Shown: piece after piece, positions 18,795-32,589 of the stretch | How the letters are laid out: the number at the start of each line of letters is the position of its first letter | Position numbering within the stretch: position 1 is the first letter of the stretch | Assembly (NCBI GenBank): GCA_958299035.1 | Contig: CATQJL010000001.1 | Coordinates: forward strand, 50,408,461-50,472,460 | DNA length: 64,000 nt | Direction of reading: 5' to 3' | Source: Cylicocyclus nassatus | Taxonomy: Eukaryota; Nematoda; Chromadorea; Rhabditida; Strongylidae | Made by a program: the position numbers and the translations under genes | The notes under the pieces: model-generated | Told to the model about the DNA's origin: nothing | Database searches by the model: none | The model's input: only the letters and a program-made list of their open reading frames with translations

Positions 18795-19981
18795 TTGGGT
18801 TGGCGAATAATTTCTGTTAAACCCAAAAACTCTTAATTCAAGAATTTTTTTATTCACATAATCAAATTTCAATCGCTGATATATTGCTCATTTTTGTCGA
18901 CTACCCTCTGCCAACGTTTCAGTAATTTGCGGATCCCTCTTTTGTAAAAGTCCTCCGGCTTGCTGTCAAAGGACGACTGGAGCTCGTTTCTGACTTCATC
19001 TTCATCAAAGAATTCCAAAATATGTGCCAAGGACCGATATAAGTGGTAGTCGGACGGGGTAATATCCGGAGTATGAGGGTTTGAGAAAGCACGGTCTACC
19101 CAAGACTGCTCAACTTTTCCTGAGTGATTCGCCCACATGTGGTCGCGCGTTATCATGCAAGAAAAAACTTTTTTGCCTCCCTCTAAGCTTAGCTGTTACT
19201 CGGTCCAGCTGCTCGCAGTAGAGTTCGGCAATGGCAGTGGAACCATTGGCAAGAGTTCACTATGAACGATCCCCTTGACGTTCCACTAGCAGCATAACGT
19301 TATCTTCCTCGATTCCGCGCTGGGTGTTGGGGCTCCCTCCTGCCTCGGTCAGCCACTGACGCCTCCGCGAGTAGTTTGCATATAGCACCCATTTCTCGTC
19401 TGCCGTTACCACAAAGTCCACGCGAAGTGAAAAGTTGTTGCAAATGTCCGATCTCATGTGCAGCTGGTGAGGGGTGAGGGAGTGGGGTATCCAGATGGCA
19501 TTTTCTAGTGAATTCAAGCGAATGAAGATGCACCTTTATAGCTGATTAATGACATTTAAACTCCCTCTGCAAGGCAGCGTGTAGTTTGACGCGGATCCTT
19601 CTCGAAAGATTTTTTTAAACGGTCTTCATCAAAGGTGGGTGGACGTCCGTTGTGTTTCATTTTTGAGGGAAAAATCCTTAGACCTGAAGTTGAAAACCAC
19701 CTGGGCATAGTCATATGATGGACCGTGCCTTGTCCTATAAACAGGTTTATTCTCCTGGCCGCCGCTCTTTTAGACAGTTCTAGGCGATATTCGTGAAAAA
19801 CGATTGATTTGGGGCTCTTTCGAGAGAGGAGCGCAGCAAAGCTGGGAGGAGCCATTAGTGGTGATCGGCATTGGTAAAATATAGCCACATGTTGATTGAT
19901 ATTCTATGATAGTCAAACAAGTCAATTCGCTGACTTTTTAGAGCAAAATTTCTTGTGTGACGGAAATTACCCACCAACTAA
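18795..19981 (-). mobile_element. Mariner element, 1187 bp, with near-complete ends
   Basis: The left end TTGGGTTGGCGAATAATTTC and the right end, complement TTAGTTGGTGGGTAATTTCC, are imperfect inverted repeats of the mariner type. TA flanks both sides (18793-18794, 19982-19983). Length and layout fit a full-size mariner copy read from right to left. The transposase inside is broken. Confidence 0.85.
18869..19888 (-). pseudogene. Mariner transposase, frameshifted
   Basis: Three minus-strand pieces in succession make one transposase. 19556-19888 holds the N-terminal helix-turn-helix region (EYRLELSKRAAARRIN, RPPTFDEDRLK). 19260-19517 holds the first catalytic block (VTADEKWVLYANYSRRRQW, D of DEKW). 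18869-19156 holds the last block (TPDITPSDYHLYRSLAHIL, D of SPD-like TPD, then RWQRVVDKNEQYISD at the C-terminus). The middle aspartate block (HDNARPH type) falls in a gap or frame change near 19160-19200. Mariners cut and paste at TA using a DD34D triad. Several frameshifts show this copy is inactive. A hookworm mariner called bandit is known; whether this belongs to it needs a comparison. Confidence 0.85.
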
Positions 19982-19983
19982 TA

Positions 19984-22900
19984 TTATGCTAGATTTGACG
20001 CTTTCAACCTCAAAATCTGCATCCTCCAACCTAACCTCTGTGAGAAATCCGGCCTGCAATTGACTCTGGTGTGCTATAAGAAAGTAACATGAGGAAAATC
20101 TTCCAAACTTATTATAGAGTTACTACACGGTGTATTTGCAGATGCATAGTTTATAGCTCTCCTGAGCTCGTCCACCCCAAGGAGGAGGATTAGGTCCTCG
20201 TTCGCAGTCATTATGCCGGAGAAAGTGACTTTTGAGATGACGCAAAGTCAAGAGCTTGACTTAGCTGAGTCAGTGATCAATTCACGATAAATTTGACAAA
20301 CAGAGATGTTAGAGGAAACTGAATAAAAGAGAAGGTCACATCTAGAGTCTACAATGATAGCCATCCATGACGCAAGCTAATGATGGACATTTTCAATATG
20401 TGGCTTCAATACATCAGAGAAGAATTGGAAAAAACGGCGTGTTGCTGTCACTGCAATTTGCAGAGCCCATCTTATCACAGAAAAGATAAGTACCTTGTAA
20501 TTCTCGTGAATGTCAGCCACACAAAGGCAAAAGAGTAGAAGAAGGTGAACTAAAATTACCAAATCATGCTTGTTGGAGCATGAACTTGTATGGTGTTTGA
20601 TAACGACGTCACGATTGTCCAAATTGTGAGAATGGCTGGTCTCTGCATCAGTCTTCATTCCAAAAAACCCTTGTCTCCATTTCGTATCGGTCCACGACTA
20701 TGACAACGATTGTAATTACCGTGAACAATCATCGTAAGCAGACAGTACGTTGTCACGGTATTACATGATCACCAAAATCACAACCAACTACAAAGCAAAA
20801 AGAAGATGAACACTGAGACTTAGAACTCCCTCTTATTTATGTCTAAAGAAAAGTGGTTCATTGTCTTGCTGAGTTACTGAAATCATTACAATTTCAAGCT
20901 CAAATTCACCAACTTTCAATCGTCACGTATGAGAAAAGAAACTGGATTAGTAAGAAATGCTATCACGACAGATCACGGAACCCATCCTTATCTTAAAAAG
21001 AAGAGTACTGAATGATTCTCATGATAATCATTCAAAATGAAAATAGAACAGTCACTGAATGATTACCAAAGAACATAATAGGCATAATATAGGCATAGCT
21101 TTAGCATACTATTACAACAATGGGAAGTACCACAAAAAAGAAATTCACGCACAGTGGCGCTGTGCGTTAGGAGCCTTCGATCAGTCTGAGTTTACGCTGT
21201 CTGAAAGCCAACAACTTTCATTGAAAAACTCGAGAGAGAATTATTATAAGGGCCGTCGCGAGGCAATCGTCGCGAATTGCCGTCGCTGGGAACTAGCGAC
21301 GAAAACGCGCGACGGATCGCTAATCGCTCGGATATGGGGCATGCCTGAAGCGATTTGTGCATTCTCACACTGCACTAAATTTTGTTGTCAGCTTGTGGTG
21401 TCGTTAACAAATAACAAAGAAATGACTAGAGGAAACCAATACATGCGGAGAGTACTGGACTCATTCGCACTTCTCATGCAAAAAACTAGCTTCAAAAAGT
21501 AAAAGAACATCATAGAATCTTTCGGAAAGAAACCCCAATCCAAGCGATACGTCGCGTCACGCATTTGAAATGAGCGACGCCAATTCGCTGAGATGAGCGA
21601 CGATCGCGGCGATTTCCCCGGATGGCCTAGCAAAAACGGTCAACGATGCGTCGCGCTGACAGCTAGCACATATTAACGGGGATCCTACGCATGTGTAATA
21701 CTTGTCCTTTAGCAGAGCTCGCGACGCGATAGATTGCTGCCCGGTATGCCCGGCCCTATACACAACTTTGCACACGCACACATATATGCATATGCGAGAA
21801 CGGTAACGGCAGAGTAGGGAGTCCAATCCGGATGGGGGCGGCAGCGCGGTTCGCGCTGGGCCACCTTCATTACGGTAGATTTCGTTCCAAGAATCCGCTA
21901 AACCGCTTCGATTCGTTACCGGTCATCCATGACAAGCTTCTAAACTTATATCTTGTGTAGCTTTTGTAGAGAAGTAATTCGCTCTTCTTGTATTGACGTT
22001 CTTCTTCGCGAAAGGACGCTGCAATGTCTACGTACTTCTCACCATTGAAAGTTGTGTTTTTTTGCTGTGCGAAATCTGTTGCTGTATACTTGTTACCTAG
22101 TATTTATTACTTGTTGTTTGTTAGAGTACACTTCTTTTGAATGAATGCTTCGAGAACACAGTGTGAGATGAAAGAGTTATAGTCCATAATTATTTGTGGC
22201 ATTTCGAAATGACTCTCCACGTGGCTTCACAACCCTAGTGTAGCCATTTCTCTTTCGTTCTTTATGCGCTTGTAAAATGTGCTGAAAAGGTTGAGAAAAC
22301 TAAACTTAATGCTCTGCTTTGCAAGAATATACAGTGGATCAGCTCTCCACCTTATATTATCTAGCAGAACAATGGTTACGAACGTACCTTGCTGTACCTA
22401 TGGGGCACACAAGACCTTCAAATAATCTGGGGCAGCTGCAGAAGTGTTCGACAGGTAAGGCTTTCAAATTTGACTATGCAAGATTTTCCTTTGTGAAAGC
22501 GTGGAGTATTGTTTTTCTGTGAAAAACCTCAAACTCTAATGCATGTTTAGCAAGAGGGAGACGAAAAGGATACACATCGTTGAAATGCTGTAGATTTTCA
22601 ATGTTCTTAGGCTGATGCTTTTTAAGTATCAGTTTAGCATGTACTTATATCTCTTTCTTGAATGGAAAGTCTTACACACAGTCTACTTCCGTAATTTTGA
22701 CAGTGCATATATCATTGTTTTTGGCACTACTTCTTTGTTCTCACAAAGCATTTCTATTTAGTAGCCATATTTTGCGCTATTCTTGTATCTCAGCCCCAAA
22801 ATTTTAAGAACTGAATTTCAAAGACAATAAGAAGGTCTTTGAATGTCAATCAAAGGGCCCGACCATTGGAGTAGTAAAATGAGCGACAGATTTCCTGATT

Positions 22901-23417
22901 TTCGCATTATGGCTTTACTTTCACTAGGTTTCATGCTTTCATTACACTTCTTACACTTTCACAAGCTTTGCTAAAATCTCAAGATAAAATTGGCGCATGC
23001 CTTAAAAGATCTGTGTTTTCGGTAGCAAGCTGATTATCTGAGGTTCTCATGATTTATTAGCAGGAGCACGTAAATAATTCTCATGCTGCTACGGATGAAA
23101 TTGAACCATATATCATCACTGTGGTCCCGCATTTTACGAACGGTATCCATGTTAGAATCATGAGACAAAGGTGTAAATATTCTCATTCTCGAAACATGGA
23201 ACAGAATTCTCTCGTTGCAAGCCGTCATAGCAAGTCATTACAATTCCCAAGAGCTAGTCACAAATTAAAATCAAAACAGTGCACAACATAAAACACAAGA
23301 AACACTTTAAAGCGTGTCTCTAGGGTAGTTATTTGGGAGCTCAGCTGTCATCTTTAACTGAGAAGTAATTCTTTTCATGTGACTGAAGTTGGACTTTCGC
23401 TATCCATCGTTTAGACC
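19984..23417. other. Intergenic with a CpG-rich repeat island
   Basis: At about 21240-21860 the composition changes: many cgtcgc, gcgacg and cgcgac words occur on both strands, and the 147-codon ORF at 21059-21502 overlaps them but shows no domain. The island is probably a transposon remnant. The rest is AT-rich with short ORFs only. No gene is called. Confidence 0.4.
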
Positions 23418-25350
23418 GTGAACAAGAATTACGCCTTTAGCGACAATTGCAAACGGAGAACGTTCTTCGCCGCAAACTTATGGAAACACTTGCGAAACGT
23501 CCACAACTGCAGTCAAGAAGGAATAAACCGCGTATGCAATGCCTTGAAAAGAATTATGTTTGGAAATGAGTCTGCGAATGCGGAGCCATCTGTCAATCAA
23601 AAGACGGACTGAGGAAGCACAAAAGCGCATCCGACAAAATCGACTCATGGTTCTGTCATGAAGAAACTTGTCCAATCTGCGATCGGGGATCACTTTCACA
23701 TGTGGATCTGAATGAGAGTTGCCGGCTCCTTACTGTTCAGAGAAAGACCTTTACATTGTGGTCTATCTTCGAGGTACTTCTAACGTGCATAGGGGTTCCA
23801 TATACGTTACAATTGTTGAGGTCTGAAAGGAGAAGAAGAACGCAGATCTTGCTCTAAGCTGGTGAGACCTGGTCTTCTAAACTATCAAGGGCATTACACA
23901 TGTATGTTTTTGTCACGACGCGAATGATGCTGATGGACGTAATGACGCTGCTGAGCGAAAGCAAAGGTTTCGATAAACTAGAAGAGTGCATAAAAACTGC
24001 ACAGTTGATGCATTGTTTGTGCCTCAGGTTACGCAGCGGGAAGACGGCAAGTTAAGTGTTATAGCGTATTTTGGCCACGTAGGACACGAGCTGAATAGTG
24101 CTGCCATACCCTTATCAGCAAGCGATGTGACAGTTGTAAGATTTTTGATTGAAGCTGGAATTTCCGCAAACATCGTACGTAGATCCTTTCTCGCAAACAA
24201 AGTTTTGTAATGTGCCTGCTATTTGAATATTCTAAAAATTGCGGTCTACTAGGCGTTTGTCGAACGTTGCTCCACAAAGGCAAGCACGGTTCTGTTTTAT
24301 CACAGCAAGAGATGTGGCGTGTCGTGATTCTTCACAATGGACGTCATCTTCATTCCTCCTATGCAGTGTATAGCCGCTCGTTATGGGCTCGTTAAAGGCA
24401 TGAGTGCTAGAGATGTCAGTCATTTACAGCATCAACAATCAGTTACCTAAAAAGTGAAGAATAAGGAAAGAAAGTACTAGAAAACATCGCGCAGAAACTC
24501 GCAACGGCATTTATTGACGCACAACCGTTGTCGCGTCTGCAAGGACACTATATTAAGCAGGAAATCTACTCGACTGTACTTCTGTTTTTATCCATTTTTT
24601 CGCAAAGTTCCAGCTACGGGGCTGGGAATCGGCACGTGGGTGGGGGGGGGGGGGTAAGAGAGCATGCGAATTAATAACCCAGAGGAATAGGGACTATGCA
24701 TATAGAAGTGGGCAAATGGAAAGGCTGTACAGATATAGGGATGGGGCCTTTATCGTAGTGTTTTGACAGCAGGGCGGAGCCAGATAAGACAGCTAGTAAC
24801 TAATAAGTGCTAGAGCAGAGGGCTTTTCAGCATTTGTCACCGCCAGTAGTAGGAAATACCTTGATGGATGCGGGTAAGAGGACTTGTCTTCTTCGATGAC
24901 GCTTCTAATGTCACCCGGTATTGTTTTCGATTCGCTACCGTATTGGTAGCTGACGATATGGAAATGGATTCCCGTGCGCGCATTTGGTGTCATACCGAAT
25001 GACTGGCAACGCTTCTGCTGCGCAATGTCGAAATAATGCTGGTCGAGACCGATCCGCTAAAGTTTGAGAACGCATACGCTGAATACCTTAGCTGGTTTAC
25101 GACAATAGGCGCCACGCAGACAAAAACTCATCGCTTAGTTACAGTATGCCTTGAGTCAAAAGCTTTTTAGTACGGGAAAGACGTACACCTTGCTCAAGAC
25201 TGAATGGCCAGCATGCTACGGCTCCATTTCATACGTCGAACCATGCCGAGTTTGGCATCGAAAACTTAAGCACACAATCCTACGAAACAAAGCAGCAGAC
25301 TCGATTGTAGTATGGAAGCTATAGCAGTACGGAAGCTTTCTATGATCTGG
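23418..25350 (+). pseudogene. Degenerate MULE-like transposase region
   Basis: Successive broken plus-strand frames give peptides that fit a nematode Mutator-like gene. Near 23440-23510 there is a C2H2-like stretch (CKRRTFFAANLWKHLRNVH). At 24010-24170 comes QREDGKLSVIAYFGHVGHE followed by IPLSASD. At 24893-24990 comes FDDASNVTRYCFRFATVLVA, resembling the DD(T)HNxTRY block before a MULE catalytic core. At 25204-25310 there is GSISYVEPCRVWHRKLK. Stops and shifts separate all of them. The family call rests on recall of such proteins, not on a search. Confidence 0.35.
24590..24700. repeat. Fragment related to the 62.5-kb Helitron-like element, with a G run
   Basis: The words ttttttcgcaaagtt, gagctacggggctggga-like cagctacggggctggga, and ggggggtaagagagcatgcgaat repeat sequence at 62715-62780. 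A run of about 14 G lies inside. Confidence 0.6.
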
Positions 25351-26145
25351 AATTACAGCTCACATCATAAGTCGGTAACGCTGTTTCGTGTAATTCAAAC
25401 TTTGAATACGGGACTTTTACAGTTGGTTTGAAAGGTTTGCGACCTTTCAATCGAAGGAGAGTCAATGTGCAAAAGCATTAACAAGCCATACAGTTCTGCA
25501 GATGTGCCGTATGTGCATTCTTCTTCAACCTTAGATATATGAGTATATCTTACTATACCATCGATAATAAGGGACACTGAGGACAGCTAGAAGGTTTTAT
25601 CCACAACTAGAGGCGTGTACAAAGTTGTTTTCAAACAAGCCTGCCACTGTAATGGGCAGGTAGCTGTTAGATCTAAAAATACAGTCTGCCTTCGTATCAC
25701 TAATTTTCGAATAATCTCTCAATACGAACGTTGCAACGTTTGTGCATACCAGGTTTCATGCCCATGTGTTAACGACCATAGGGCGGTATATCTTGCATTC
25801 ATGCTCACGCGGTCTCCACATACATCCTCAAAGATGATTCTTGATTTATTTTTACTCTGCATGCTACGATACAAAATGACCTTTCACAGAAAAAAGCTCT
25901 TTCACATCCTACACGGTATGCACTCAAACAAATTAAGATCTCCAAGTACATAATGGAGAAAGGTATAGGAGAGTGCAAAAGCTGCGCAATTATGCAGGGC
26001 ATGAGTGAAGAGAGAATCTGCGCGCACAATGATAAAATGCATTAGTGCAAGAAAAATTACTGCTATTCTAATTCCAATTTGATTCCGATACTTTCAAAAT
26101 TAGTATTGAGAGTTTACGTTAGCTTCCTAGCAGAGGAAAGTTAAT

Positions 26146-27160
26146 GGCTGCGCTGGCTCGTTCAGAGTATTACAAACAAGCGAAAACTCAGCTAACTTCG
26201 AGATTAGGCGAAAACAGCCCAATCCGAATTCCACATGACCAGCTACGCATTTTATCCAAACCTCCCCCAAAACCAGTCAGCACGTAACTTTCAAAGGGAG
26301 GAGAGGAAGAAGGAAAGGTCAATTAAATTGATTAAAGCTTACAAATTTCTGAAGGCACCAAGCTTCCAAATGTTGGAACGAGCGAAAAGCGCTACATTTG
26401 TGTCACTGCTTGACGACTGCGTGCAAGAGACGAAGTTGTCAGAGGTCGAAAGAGTGTCGCACTCTGGTGTATTCGCCGACGAGACAACGAACAACATTTG
26501 GAAAGCGTGGATCTCGAGCAGCATATTCAGAAGAAAGGATATTTACCTGCCACGAAACTCGCTGTTAGCCGAAACTCTAGCCGCAAAAATGTGCAGCCAT
26601 AGTGGGAAGAGATGGCGTGAAAAACGGCGTGCAGGTTGCAGTGGTTAGGAGATTTCTAGACATAAGAGTATTACTGGATGAATGGAGAGTTTTTGGCACA
26701 TAGGCATTACGTGGCCGTTGTGCGAGAAATGTACACGGACACTGTCGAAGAAATATGTCGGGCCATTTCCACACCCAAGAGAGGGCGGAACTGTTAACCG
26801 GGAATAAATGCACTCGTGGATTGACGAAACAATAAAGGCAACTAGGAGCAGAAAAGAGTTAGTTACATCCGCAACAATCAGCGTGAATGGAAGACATTAT
26901 GCAGAGATAGCAAAAAACTAGTCTTCACTTTTACAACAGGTGTAATGGAGTAGCCAGTCCGAAGACTCTATTTTAGGCGATACGTCTGGCAGCATCGCGA
27001 CTTTGGACACCGCCGAGGACTCGACAAACACACGGGGAGAAGCGATCAGCGCATGATCCACCGATTAGCAGATTACGCATTGACCACGGCACGGGCGATG
27101 ACGTATCGGCTATTTGTGGTCCCTGCCTTAACTGGCGGTCGGTGGGGACATCTCTAGTGT
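26146..27160 (+). pseudogene. Decayed ORF of unknown origin
   Basis: From 26146 a frame reads ARSEYYKQAKTQLTSRLGEN and RIPHDQLRILSKPPPKPV before a stop. A 137-codon ORF (26235-26648) in another frame contains SATFVSLLDDCVQETKLSEVE. Near 27010-27110 another open piece reads DKHTGRSDQRMIHRLADYAL. The pieces have coding-like composition, but no family is recognised. They follow the MULE-like remnant and may be part of it. Confidence 0.25.
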
Positions 27161-29892
27161 TTTTTGATGTTTTTATCGTGACTCTTAATCTCAGTTCCAT
27201 TCTTTATTCGTACTGTTCTGCTTGATAAGTACTTATAGTGTCTTGCTCTGTTAACAGAAGAAAGCTCTCCACGGTAAGTCGTAATTATTTCAAAGCTCTT
27301 ACAACCTAGATCATTTTTTGCTTCAAGGAGAGAATATAAACTTGGTCGGGTGCAAGGTGAGTTGCTGAGATTCGTCACTTCAAGTTCCAAATGAGATGTG
27401 CTTGCTTGAAATAGAAATTTACAGAGATATCCACCGAATTAGATTAACCGTGCACAGTTGTTTCACAAAGGACCGTGTGCCCTTCCTGTCCGTTTGTAAG
27501 TCTGAAGAAAAATCTTGATATGGGTAAGCATATTAGTGCCTGTGTTTACTAATTTTCTGGGCACCTGAGAGAATCGACCGGAAGAAAACTAAAGAAGCCT
27601 CGAACATCCGCGCTAAACATTTGAGAAGGCATTAAAGGATAGTCAGAAGCAGATGAGCACCTTCAGTTCAAGCAGCACAAAGAATAAAAGTAATAATGTA
27701 TTTTAATGGATAGGCAGAAGCCTTTGTTCTGTTTATTCTCTCCTATATCCCCCACCCTATTTTATTGATTCTCCTCTCTTTTCATCTATGTAGGACGAAT
27801 TACGATTCAGAGAAGCGATTCGGAAATGCATACTGTCTGTTGAATGGTAAAAAAGAAAATCATTGTATCGATGCTTGATTTCCTCTTCGTTATATATAAA
27901 ATTTTATCTGCTCGTGCTACAGGCGGCGTACAAAAATATCCAAAGCACAACCGCTATTTCCTGCAGGTATGAGCACCGCACCTCCAAGGGTACTTTAGAG
28001 AGACTCACATTTTCATAGGACTAAAGCGCGGCTCCCCATTGCTTTGCCATCGGATTGCGCTTATTCTGTATTGCGCATACGCAAGTAATCCTCATTGTAA
28101 TTGCGGATGGGAGAACTGACAAGGGAAGTGTCACAGTCGTGGAGCCATGTAAAACAAAATGCGTATCATCAAATTCGTCTTGTCGAACTCATGTCAAATC
28201 TAGCTTCCACATCTGCCGCGGCTTTTCCGGAAGAAGTTAAGTTTTGAGCGATTAAAACCGCGAAGTATTAGGGTTTTGATGCATGATGTTATTTGAAACC
28301 TTGGGGATGTATAATAGCATGGTGTTGGATTTACTGCGAAGAAGGAATGTGGATAGACACCGGCAACATAGATAAGTATTTCTAACGATTACTTCTTGAA
28401 GTTGTGACACTGAACGTTTGCCAAATTCGGAACTTCAAGACGCTTTGCTCATAACTTCTTCTGAAGATTCGCGCAGCAGATACGAAGTTGGATGTGGAAC
28501 TAGTCTGATAAGACGCATTCAATGACGTGCACTTCGTTCCAAATCGCTACGTTGACCTAGGATCTTTCCCTAGTGAAAACAAGATTGACTTGCAAAATCT
28601 TCCTAGTCTACCTCAAACTTGAAAAGTGATAAATGGCTAGAGTTATATGTCAGTATTCCGATCTATGGATTGTTAGCTGTGCCCTCCGAATAGAAAAAGA
28701 CCAACACTATTCTCCACCCCTGCAGTTTCTCACACTCGCGAATGTTTTTGAGGCTCTCATGACATATATTAAACCGCTGAGCGTCTGTCTTTTTGTGCGA
28801 GCGTATCGTATCCGTGATACATAGAGGCATGTAGGCTGATAATCTTTACTTTGAGCGCTATGAGAGAACACAACCTTCAAATGGAAAAAAGCCAACTTCA
28901 TCCGGCTCTTCGCTCCGGATGTTAAGATTATGACTAAATCGGAATGAATTTAAGTAAAGCAAGTGTAGGGAGTGATATCTTTCGAATGTCTCAGTGAATC
29001 CGAAACTGCATTTTTATAGCCTTTTTTGTGGAAAAATGAAGGTTTTATGAAAAAATTTTCAGAGTTTTAAGTGGTATTTATCACTTAACGTTTCTGTAGA
29101 TAAGAATTGTGACGCAGAAGTTCACAAAAGTTGTCGAATTGATAAAAACCAGAACCTGCGCTTAAATCTTGCACAGAGAACCACGTACGAAAAAGCTGAT
29201 TCATTTTGCTAATGAGTGATTTTCAAAACTTATAACGTTATCAGTGCTCCTAGTCGGTGTTGTGAAGATCAGATTAATACATGATGTTGCAGGATGTCGC
29301 TAAGACACGGCAGAGATCTACGACCGATCAAATGCCTCGTCGACCCTGGTTTTTCTCCTCTGCTCGTTTCCGTCTCCGTTTTCGCGCTACCTCGCTATCC
29401 TAAATGCGGTTATGGGGCATTTGGTTTTGGTACCCTTTTCTTGTTGTTTTGAACTCTTTTTTAGCAAACTGTATATGTTTTTCAAGCTCTTGATCTTTAC
29501 TTTCGCGCTGACAACGTTTTAAAAGTCCATTTTTGATTCAAAGAAACAGCAAAAAACCGCGTTTTCGAAAACCTCTTGCTTACTCTCTAGTTTACTTTCT
29601 CACGTGCTTTTCTCGTGCGCTCGATAGATCTTGCTTTGTCTATAATGAGACAACGTCGCATGCTTACTTCTTCGAATTTGGGAAAATTTTTTGTAAAAAA
29701 TCTTGCGGAGTTCGTTTTTCTCCCCCTTGTTCTCTTTCACTGTTTTCGCAGCGATTTTTTCCAACATGGGTGAATGTCGAGCAGAATAATAGGTGCAAAA
29801 TGCAGACAACATCCCAGGAAACAGAAAAGAAAATGCAGGGATAGAAATTCAAAGTACGGATCAAAATTAGATTGTGCATTTCGACTTACAGA
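27161..29892. other. Intergenic, no gene supported
   Basis: Short overlapping ORFs occur on both strands (for example at 29533-29950), with no motif, signal peptide or splice-linked pattern. Confidence 0.4.
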
Positions 29893-30058
29893 GCAGGTGT
29901 CCATTTGGTCGATGTGGCCTTTCAAATGACTTCTATACCGCTTTGAAAGCACTGGATAAACGCATAATCTAAGTATTATACATTACGGTCTTTTCAGCGC
30001 TCAAGTAGAGCAGTGTTGAGTACATATAAACGGAGCTTCAACCAAACGGACCTCCCTT
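29893..30058. mobile_element. Short MITE of the GTCGAAGTGGCC family, 166 bp
   Basis: The left end (aggtgtccatttggtcgatg) and right end (complement aagggaggtccgtttggttg) form an imperfect inverted pair. The inside (ggtcttttcagcgctcaagtagagcag) is an inverted match to 1868-1905 in the element at 1617. Confidence 0.65.
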
Positions 30059-32589
30059 CTTTGTAAAAACAAAATTTTGCGTTTTCATAACTAATTCTTT
30101 TCCTGTCTTGTCAGTAACCACACTTTCAAAACATTGTCGTACCCGAAACGACCACGAATTTAGCTTTTCTTCGTTTTCCACCCGTGACTTGCACTTCGAA
30201 GTGCCGTTAAACGACAAACAAAGCATTTTTCAGCATTTTTATCCGGTTTCTGAGAGTTATTTGCTATTTATTGTGCATCCTTTTTTATTCTTTGAATTTC
30301 CGTAAACACCTATGAGGGGCAGATATTCAACAAACCTTCACTTGTGAGGCCCTGTCCACCTTTGACCTTCACACACTGTCCACCTTTGACGTTCTTACCT
30401 GAATTCGTTCTTGGAGCAGACAACAATTCAGGTGAGCAGACAACCAATCAGGTAAGTGTTTTTGATGTGTTTCTGATGTTTTCTATCCCTTTTAGATAGC
30501 AAATAGGTCAGTTTCTTGCGTTTTTGCAATTGCAAATTCAGGATGAGGACGGCAAAGATGGACGGTGCATGCAATGCACACATTCATATGAGATGATTCA
30601 ACTGTATGTCTGTCTGCCAGGAAATTCGTAGAGCGGGCTGTAGAAAAGCTCCTGGACCGCATCGAATGGGATACCCTTACAGCATGTGAGTCCGCTGTGC
30701 ACAAGGCTGAGCTGGTCCGATATGCTGATAATTCCATAGCTGCACGTCGTACTTGTCCATGCAGCTTTCTCTCTCAAATCGACTTTCGGCAGAGTCATGA
30801 CTTCGTTTGACTAGTATTCTTCAAACTATAGGCTTTATTTCAAAGCAATAAAAAACATATTTTTGCGAAAACGGCGCCATAAAGAAAGATTGCATAGGTC
30901 GTTAATTTATTGGAGTTTTAACTGAGGAATTGGCTGGTTAAAGATGTAGCCCATAATGCCTTATTCCTTGCGAGCACCAATTGAAAAATAATCCAGTAAC
31001 TTCAAATTTCGCGCATTCATTTTTTTGCGAATTTTCCAAGCAACTTCCGATTTTACTCAAGGCTTTAGAATAATAGCTGACAATTTGTCTTTCAGCTGCT
31101 CGGGGCAAAGTCATCATTTGCAAGTATGAAGAGGGCATGCGGATAGTAGAATCAATACTAGCCTCTGCTAAGTAGAGGTGACGAACAATACTGTGATTCT
31201 TTGAAGCGGAAAAAGTTGTGAGAGTGATCTAGGCGATCATAAAATAATAGGTGGGTCGGAATTTTCGTGCCGTTTTTTAGACCTATCCTCAAATCATTCA
31301 GAATAAAAATAGACATACACTTTATGAAGTGTTTTGTTCGGATTACTTTGATGTTCTCTTGAAACGTTAGAATCTTTTACCCATAGGTTTTACCCACCCT
31401 AACCTTTGCTATTTCTTCAAATGTCCGTTCCGGACTTTTGCAATGCTTGGATACAGTATACAAAATGCCACAAAATCCTATCTTTCTGGCACCGATAAGT
31501 GCCTTTTCAAATTTTCTAAAATTATAATTATGCTACCGAATTTGATATTTTTTATCCCAAACCTCCTAGAACATCAGGCGGCAAACAGCTAGAATGTCAT
31601 TCGATGCAGCTTCTTGCCTTTGGGACATATGCTTTTCGTTTTGATTTGTAAAGGGATCGAGGAAAAAATTGCCATATCCAGGCCGCATTAGATCAAAAAT
31701 CAATATTTAGGCTAGAAACTCATTTGTTTGTTAAAATTAGCTTAAATCATAGTCGAAGTTGGAAGTTCCAATTTGCAGAGATTTCAAAGTGTCTGAAGCG
31801 TTTATATATTTTGCGACTTCACAGAAGAGTGGAAACCTTGTTTTAAAAAATAATGAAAAGCCAGCTATCGAGCCAAAAACTGGGTTTTGTAAAAAATTTT
31901 TACTCTATCCAAATGTTATCAGAGCTTTTTCAAAAGTCCATATACGGAGCAGCGCGTCCGCTTCGCTGGAGACTTTGCGAGCGCACTGTGTTGGCAATTT
32001 CCCAACTAGAGATGGCGGTGAGGGGAAGCAGACATGGGTTTTCGAAACGATATTATATATTGTAGTTGCGAGTCGGCGGCAACCATTGCGAAGTAAACGC
32101 CTACTATCAACTATGAAGGATTTTCCATAATTTGTTATAGGCAGCTATGCCCCAACATGACTAAAATTCCGGAAGCTGAATTCTGCGCCTTTTTAAGCAA
32201 TGCTGTAATGGATGTAGAAAAGAGTAATTTGTTGTTGCATAAAAAAGTTTACATTGTTAGCGAATAACGATAAGAATTGTGATCTGCCATTACAAAATTC
32301 TCTGATCAAAGAAACAAAATTTTCTCCTGTTTACGCACAATGAGAAAGTTAGGGTTTCCAACTATTGTATTTTCTCGTTGAAAGAATACTCTGCTTGGAC
32401 AGAATTCAAAGTCCAATTCTCGTTGAAGTGCTCTTACGAAATATACCATTAACTGACTGTCAGTTGCTGTAAAGTAAATCGCTTTCATTTCTGTTGCGTC
32501 AAATATTCGATTTGGTAAATAAAAAGATCTCTTCGTTCGCAGTACAATTGATAAAAACTCTCGAGGAGGAGCCAAGAAAGACATCTCAG
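30059..32589. other. Intergenic with small direct repeats
   Basis: At 30352-30395 ctgtccacctttgac occurs twice, and at 30417-30450 cagacaac(a/c)atcaggt occurs twice. ORFs up to 123 codons (31759-32130) lack recognisable features. No gene is called. Confidence 0.4.

Noticed and set aside
21059..21502. 147-codon plus ORF
   Set aside because: It overlaps the CpG-rich repeat island, where stop codons are scarce by composition, and shows no motif.
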